From Typhlomys cinereus (taxonomy: Eukaryota; Chordata; Mammalia; Rodentia; Platacanthomyidae), in assembly GCA_023101885.1 (NCBI GenBank), contig JALPQD010000215.1, positions 620,001 through 684,000 on the forward strand: DNA of 64,000 nt. The letters run 5' to 3'. Numbering within the stretch: position 1 is the first letter of the stretch; every line of letters starts with the position of its first letter. Both the position numbers and the translations under genes were made by a program. The notes under the pieces were generated by a model, which saw only the letters and a program-made list of their open reading frames with translations, was not told the origin of the DNA and ran no database searches. Below are positions 60,316 through 64,000 of this stretch, piece after piece.

Positions 60316-60831
60316 TATCCAAAAGAGAAATCAATCCCTTTCTTTACAAAGGCAGCTAAGAGGTACTCAGCCATTAATTTAGGCAGGTGAATAAAGGGCC
60401 CCCAAAATAAGTATTAGCGTCACACCCAAGTCCTTTCACACACAAGAGGGGAAAGCATAAGCTTGGGAGTGGAGATGTAGACTCACACACTGGGTGCGTT
60501 GCTATCTATGGCATCCTAGGAAGCCATCTTGCCTTAATTTTGTCGACTGTGCAAAAAATAAGTTACCTCACAAAGCAGTGAGCATTGAGGGCACATGGGG
60601 AAACTTATCTGACACAGAATTTACCAAACAAGAAAAGTTCAAAGGAATTCCTTCCTTGTTGTAGTAGTCGATCAGCTAGCCAACCACCTGACAGAGGAAT
60701 TATACAGTATATGTGCATCTGAGTCATATGCTGTTCCAACCAGTCTTCAGTTTTTCTTAGAAATATGTGGCAAATGACCAACCAGCCTCCTTGAAGTTGT
60801 TCAAAACCTGGGCAAAAATTAGTGATGCTGG

Positions 60832-61165
60832 GCTGAAGAGGTAGTTCAGAAGTTAAAGCTTTTACCTCACAAGCAAAAGAATCTGAGTTTGGATCCTCAG
60901 ATTCCATCGCCAGGTGGGAAATGGCAGCAGCCTGGTCCTGGAAGGCAAAACCTAGAGTAAAGCGCTAAGAGGGGGAGCAATCCAGGGTAATTCCTAAGTC
61001 ATTCTTGGACCTCCAGAGGCACACACACTCAAGTGCCCTCTCTCTCCCCACACACACAAAGCCACACACACACACAAATACAATTTTAGTGATGCTGAAG
61101 AGTGCTGCCTGTATTACACACACACATGCACACACGCACGCACGCACACATGATAAATTTTAAGG
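60832..61165 (+). mobile_element. Older B2-superfamily SINE
   Basis: The head GGGCTGAAGAGGTAGTTCAG and B box TCTGAGTTTGGATCC are followed by ATCCAGGGTAATTCCTAAG and two CA-rich tracts. Confidence 0.8.
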
Positions 61166-61189
61166 AAGAAAACACTTTAAAAGGCAAAA

Positions 61190-61316
61190 AGCACTGATGC
61201 ACAATGGCATGTAATCCCAGCACTCCAGGAATCGAGACAGGAGGACCATAGGCCTCAACTATAGAGCAAGTTCAAGGTCAACCTGAGATCCTCCATTTAA
61301 AAAAAAAAAAAAAACT
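61190..61316 (+). mobile_element. B1 SINE
   Basis: ATGGCATGTAATCCCAGCAC, AGACAGGAGGACCATAGG and TTCAAGGTCAACCTGAG, followed by an A15 tail. Confidence 0.8.
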
Positions 61317-61351
61317 GTAATTAAGTAATTAAATGATTAGCTAATCAAATT

Positions 61352-61450
61352 GGTAAACACTTATAATCCCAAAGTCAGCAGCAGGAGGCAGCAGGATGAA
61401 TGTAAATTTGAGGCCTGCTTGGCCTAAACACTGGGGTGGTCTCTTCAGAA
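61352..61450 (+). mobile_element. B1-like SINE, partial
   Basis: ACACTTATAATCCCAAAGTC, GGAGGCAGCAGGATGAATG and GAGGCCTGCTTGGCCTAAAC fit a diverged B1. Confidence 0.55.
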
Positions 61451-62411
61451 GCTGTTCCATGTATTTAAAAAGTAACAAAGTTACCTTCAGACTATGTATA
61501 TTATGTATATATGAGACACAAATGAGTTTCATGCTTAGACTTGAGTCCTACTCCCCAAAATATCTCACTATAAATATGCAATGTTCTCAAATACAAAAAA
61601 ATCTGCAACAATTTTCCGCATTTGGATAAAGGACACTCAATCTTTATAAAGATCTTTCATCGGCTTTCTTTTTCTTTACTTAAAAAGCTGCACTCCATCA
61701 CACATAAAATGTACTATTTTCAAGAGTAAAGTTTTATGGCATTAAGTACATTCACTTTGTACATTTTAAAACCTTCCCAACCATGATCTGTTGGGTAAAC
61801 ACCATTCGACTTTTTGCCTCCACAAATCTGACTACTCTAGATACTTCATGAAAGGGACCATAAGATCTATCCTTTGCTGACTGATTTACTTTACAACAGC
61901 ATCTTTGTGGTTTATCCACATTTTAACATGTGTCAAACTGCCTTCCTTTAAAGCCTCAGTAATATTCCACTGAACAACACAATTACCATCTTTTGTTTAT
62001 CCATTCATCTGTCACTGGACACTCAGGCTGCTCCTGCTTTTGATTGTTATGAATAAAGCTGTTGCACTCATTGGTTACAAATATCTGCTTAAGTACCCGC
62101 TTTTAATGCCCTTGGTACAAACCAGAATTATGTCTGCTGGTCGTTGGTGATTCAGTGTCTAACTCTGAGAAATGCTGTACTATCTACTGTCCATAGCAGC
62201 CATAACATCTTGCTGCATCGCCCATGTGCCAGGGTCCACTTTCTCTACATCCTCACCCAACGCTACTTATTCTGCCTATTCACTTTCTTTAAACAGCTCT
62301 CCTGTGGACATCATGTGTCATTTCATTTCACTTATGACTGATCAGTACATTGAGATCTTTTAATCTATTTAAATTATGAAAACCTTTTTAAAATCTTTTA
62401 TATTTATCTAG

Positions 62412-62738
62412 TGTGGTGCCTATAAGAGCATGTGCTTGCCTGACCCTTAGTGCTAGCGGGGTCAAGGTCAAAGACTGATCCTGGCCACACTTCCTGTGCT
62501 GGGAAAGGTCCCAGAAATCATCTCCAGACCCTGCCCCCTCAGCCCACCCACCAACCCTGAGGGTATAAAACCCACCATTCCCTTCTTCCAGCTCTTCCTC
62601 CCTCCCTCCTTCCCTCCCTCCCTCCCTTCTTCCCTCCCTCCCTTCTTCCCTCCCTCCCTTCTTCCTTCCTTCCTTCCCTCCCTTTCCTTCCACTTCCTAT
62701 GATTGGCGCAGTGGTTCTGGAACTCATTAAAACTTCCA
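62412..62738 (+). mobile_element. Solo LTR with TATA box and 5-bp duplication
   Basis: It starts TGTGGTGCC, ends AACTTCCA and is flanked by TCTAG (62407-62411, 62739-62743). It contains GGGTATAAAACCC at 62561-62573, a 115-bp CCTT-rich pyrimidine tract (62583-62697) and an ATTAAA near the end. The family is not recognised. Confidence 0.75.
62583..62697. repeat. Polypyrimidine (CCCT/CCTT)n microsatellite
   Basis: An almost pure pyrimidine strand, located just downstream of the LTR TATA box. Mirror-type symmetry makes triplex (H-DNA) formation plausible. Confidence 0.95.
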
Positions 62739-62743
62739 TCTAG

Positions 62744-62897
62744 TCCACAGTGCAGTGCATTTTTGAGGTAACTATCTTGTATTTACACCTTGCATCAGTC
62801 AAGTTCTCTCCTTCTACCATGTGATTTCCAGAGACTGAACTCAGGTTATCAGGTTAGAGGCAAGTAGCCTTTACACACTGAGCCTCTTCACTGGCCA
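62744..62897 (-). mobile_element. B3-type SINE (head-side part)
   Basis: AAGTTCTCTCCTTCTACCAT, AGAGACTGAACTCAGGTTAT and the reversed head TGAGCCTCTTCACTGGCC. Its T-rich tail lies left of the LTR, near 62390-62411. Confidence 0.7.
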
Positions 62898-63064
62898 TCT
62901 ATAAATTCTTTTGCCCACTTTTAAGTTGAGCCATCTTGGGGAGGTTTTGTTATTAACATTTCATGTTGCTAGATCATATATAATTTAACAGATACATGAT
63001 TTCCAAATATTTCCTCCCATTAATGGGCTGTCTTTCATTCTGTTAAACGTCCTTTGATATATAG

Positions 63065-63190
63065 GATTGTTTTGTTTGTTGGGGGTTTTTCTGACAGTTT
63101 TGCTATGTAGCACTGAGTGGCCTCAAACTCAATACAATCCTCCTGTTTCATCCAAGTACTAACATTACAAGCATGAATCACCTTACATGT
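63065..63190 (-). mobile_element. B1 SINE inside L1M
   Basis: Reversed: TTGCTATGTAGCACTGAGTG, CCTCAAACTCAATACAATCC, ACATTACAAGCATGAATCAC. L1M sequence resumes on both sides. Confidence 0.7.
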
Positions 63191-63621
63191 CTAAAGTTTT
63201 TAATTTTTATTAAGTCCAATGTATCTACATTTTTTTTTCTTTTTTGTTGTTTGTACTTTCAGTATCATGCCCAAGAATCTACTGCCAGGTCCAAGGTCAT
63301 CTAAAGATTTATCCCATATGCAAATGGTATTGAAAGCCCCACTGATGGATATGCAATAATAAACATATCTATTATTAATATGAAAAAGATTTATCCCTAA
63401 ATTTTCTTCTAACAATTATGACTTTAACTCTTTGTGACTAAGTTTTGTGACCCATTTTGAGTAAACTACTTGTATATTATAGAAAGTACCATACTTTTTG
63501 GCCACCCCCAGATTCCTTGATTTTAAGACTCTGGAATTAAATATCCTTTTTATACATCTGCTGGTTAATTGACTTCCAGATTACCTTCTTTGCCTGGGCC
63601 CTTTAAACATACATCCTTTGC

Positions 63622-63921
63622 GGGACTGGAGAGGTGGCTCAGGAGTTAAGCCTCTGCCTTGCAGGTGGTAGGTCCTGAGTTCAGATCCTAGACCTCACAT
63701 ATAGATGCCAGGCGGAAGCGGGGGCAGCCTGCGTTTCTGGTCCTGATAGGGAGGAGCCTGTGAATCCCGGGGCAGAGTAAACAAGGAGGAGGTGGAGGCG
63801 TCCATGGTGGTTCCCGAATTCGTCCGTGGTTCTACACACACACACGCACACGCACATACATACACACACGCGCACATGTGCACAATTGAATAAATAATTA
63901 AAAATAAATAAATAAACGTAT
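63622..63921 (+). mobile_element. Young B2-superfamily SINE (Dip-like)
   Basis: A full-length copy with a CA/CG tract and A-rich tail. ATCCTTTGC flanks it (63613-63621, 63922-63930). Confidence 0.9.
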
Positions 63922-64000
63922 ATCCTTTGCTAGGCTTGAGATGTGGAGCTTTGTCAGCAGAAGGCACGGCAGAGACACCAAGAGCAGGAAAAGGTTTTGC

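Larger units (their letters stand above)
61690..63480 (-). mobile_element. Ancient L1M, 3' UTR and ORF2, with nested insertions
   Basis: The reverse complement of L1M. GGCATTAAGTACATTCACTTT and TCTGACTACTCTAGATACTTC (3' UTR) lie at the left. TTGTTTATCCATTCATCTGTC follows, and TTTTATTAAGTCCAATGTAT with TTTGTGACCCATTTTGAGTA (ORF2) lies at the right. It is broken by a B3 SINE carrying an LTR (about 62390-62897) and by a B1 (about 63065-63190). Confidence 0.85.
55178..64000 (-). other. RBFOX2: RBFOX2 intron upstream of the 51-nt exon (partial, at least 8.8 kb)
   Basis: This is intronic by position, upstream of the acceptor in transcript orientation. No first exon or CpG-rich promoter is visible, so the alternative promoters must lie beyond 64000. 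It contains the SELENOK retrocopy, L1M fragments, SINEs and an LTR. In 55200-56560 and 58700-60020 I see only AT-rich unassigned sequence and one 46-bp minisatellite. Confidence 0.75.

Noticed and set aside
2218..63700. tRNA genes suggested by A-box and B-box motifs
   Set aside because: The motifs are SINE heads. None folds as a complete cloverleaf with a CCA-ready acceptor stem.
2221..63967. A recurring minus-strand peptide (VEPQANLGTTMD, GFTGSALPGPETQA, SRIQTQDLPPARQ) that looks like a small protein family
   Set aside because: All copies are the reverse complement of the young SINE body and end in the translated CA tract (VCVCVC). They are chance frames in a non-coding repeat.
1..64000. 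Other RBFOX2 exons (the common GNQEP exon and the MEKKKMVTQ first exon)
   Set aside because: I looked for their reverse complements and did not see them. They probably lie outside the window, though a reading by eye could miss a very short exon.

Overview
The window is mammalian nuclear DNA, almost certainly from a rodent. The repeats support this: B1, B3, B4-type and ID-type SINEs, a GC-rich tRNA-derived SINE of the B2 superfamily, MaLR-type LTRs, and L1 3' ends with a G-rich tract like those of murid L1s, together with ancient MIR and L1M copies shared by mammals. The abundant young SINE is not the mouse/rat B2 consensus. A dipodoid (jerboa or jumping mouse) or another non-murid myodont is my best inference, but the species is not settled. 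There are no bacterial genes, operons, CRISPR arrays or rRNA/tRNA genes. Nearly all short ORFs are chance frames in repeats.

One host-gene exon is recognisable: a 51-nt minus-strand exon (55127-55177) encoding NEPLTPGYHGFPARDGQ. It has a good acceptor and donor and matches the second coding exon of long RBFOX2 isoforms (RNA-binding Fox-1 homolog 2, a splicing regulator). The window therefore lies inside RBFOX2, transcribed right to left: 55178-64000 is upstream intron and 1-55126 is downstream intron. A (TG)11 tract sits 27 nt past the donor on the transcribed strand.

The clearest inserted gene copy is a SELENOK (selenoprotein K) processed pseudogene at 57870-58675, plus strand. It has a 14-bp target-site duplication, a one-base deletion, the in-frame selenocysteine TGA, a recognisable SECIS element, an AATAAA and a decayed A tail.

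The rest is transposon stratigraphy. Nine young B2-superfamily SINEs, all on the plus strand and so antisense to RBFOX2, mostly keep clear target-site duplications. About nine older relatives occur on both strands. LTR elements include solo LTRs with perfect 5-bp duplications (30237-30597, 35336-35749, 37814-38215, 62412-62738) and a complete LTR-internal-LTR MaLR element at 41991-44422 that carries a young SINE. Four L1 3'-end fragments are present, one only 74 bp long. Ancient L1M fragments lie at 40215-40600, 49160-49800, 56560-57110 and 61690-63480. Several loci are nested, the deepest being a microsatellite inside an LTR inside a B3 SINE inside an L1M. A 79/80-identical direct repeat of non-repeat sequence lies 1.6 kb apart at 31257 and 32859.

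I found no convincing undescribed biological system. The observations most worth checking are the alternative-exon context, the selenoprotein retrocopy with its intact recoding signals, the SINE orientation bias and the unexplained 80-bp duplication.
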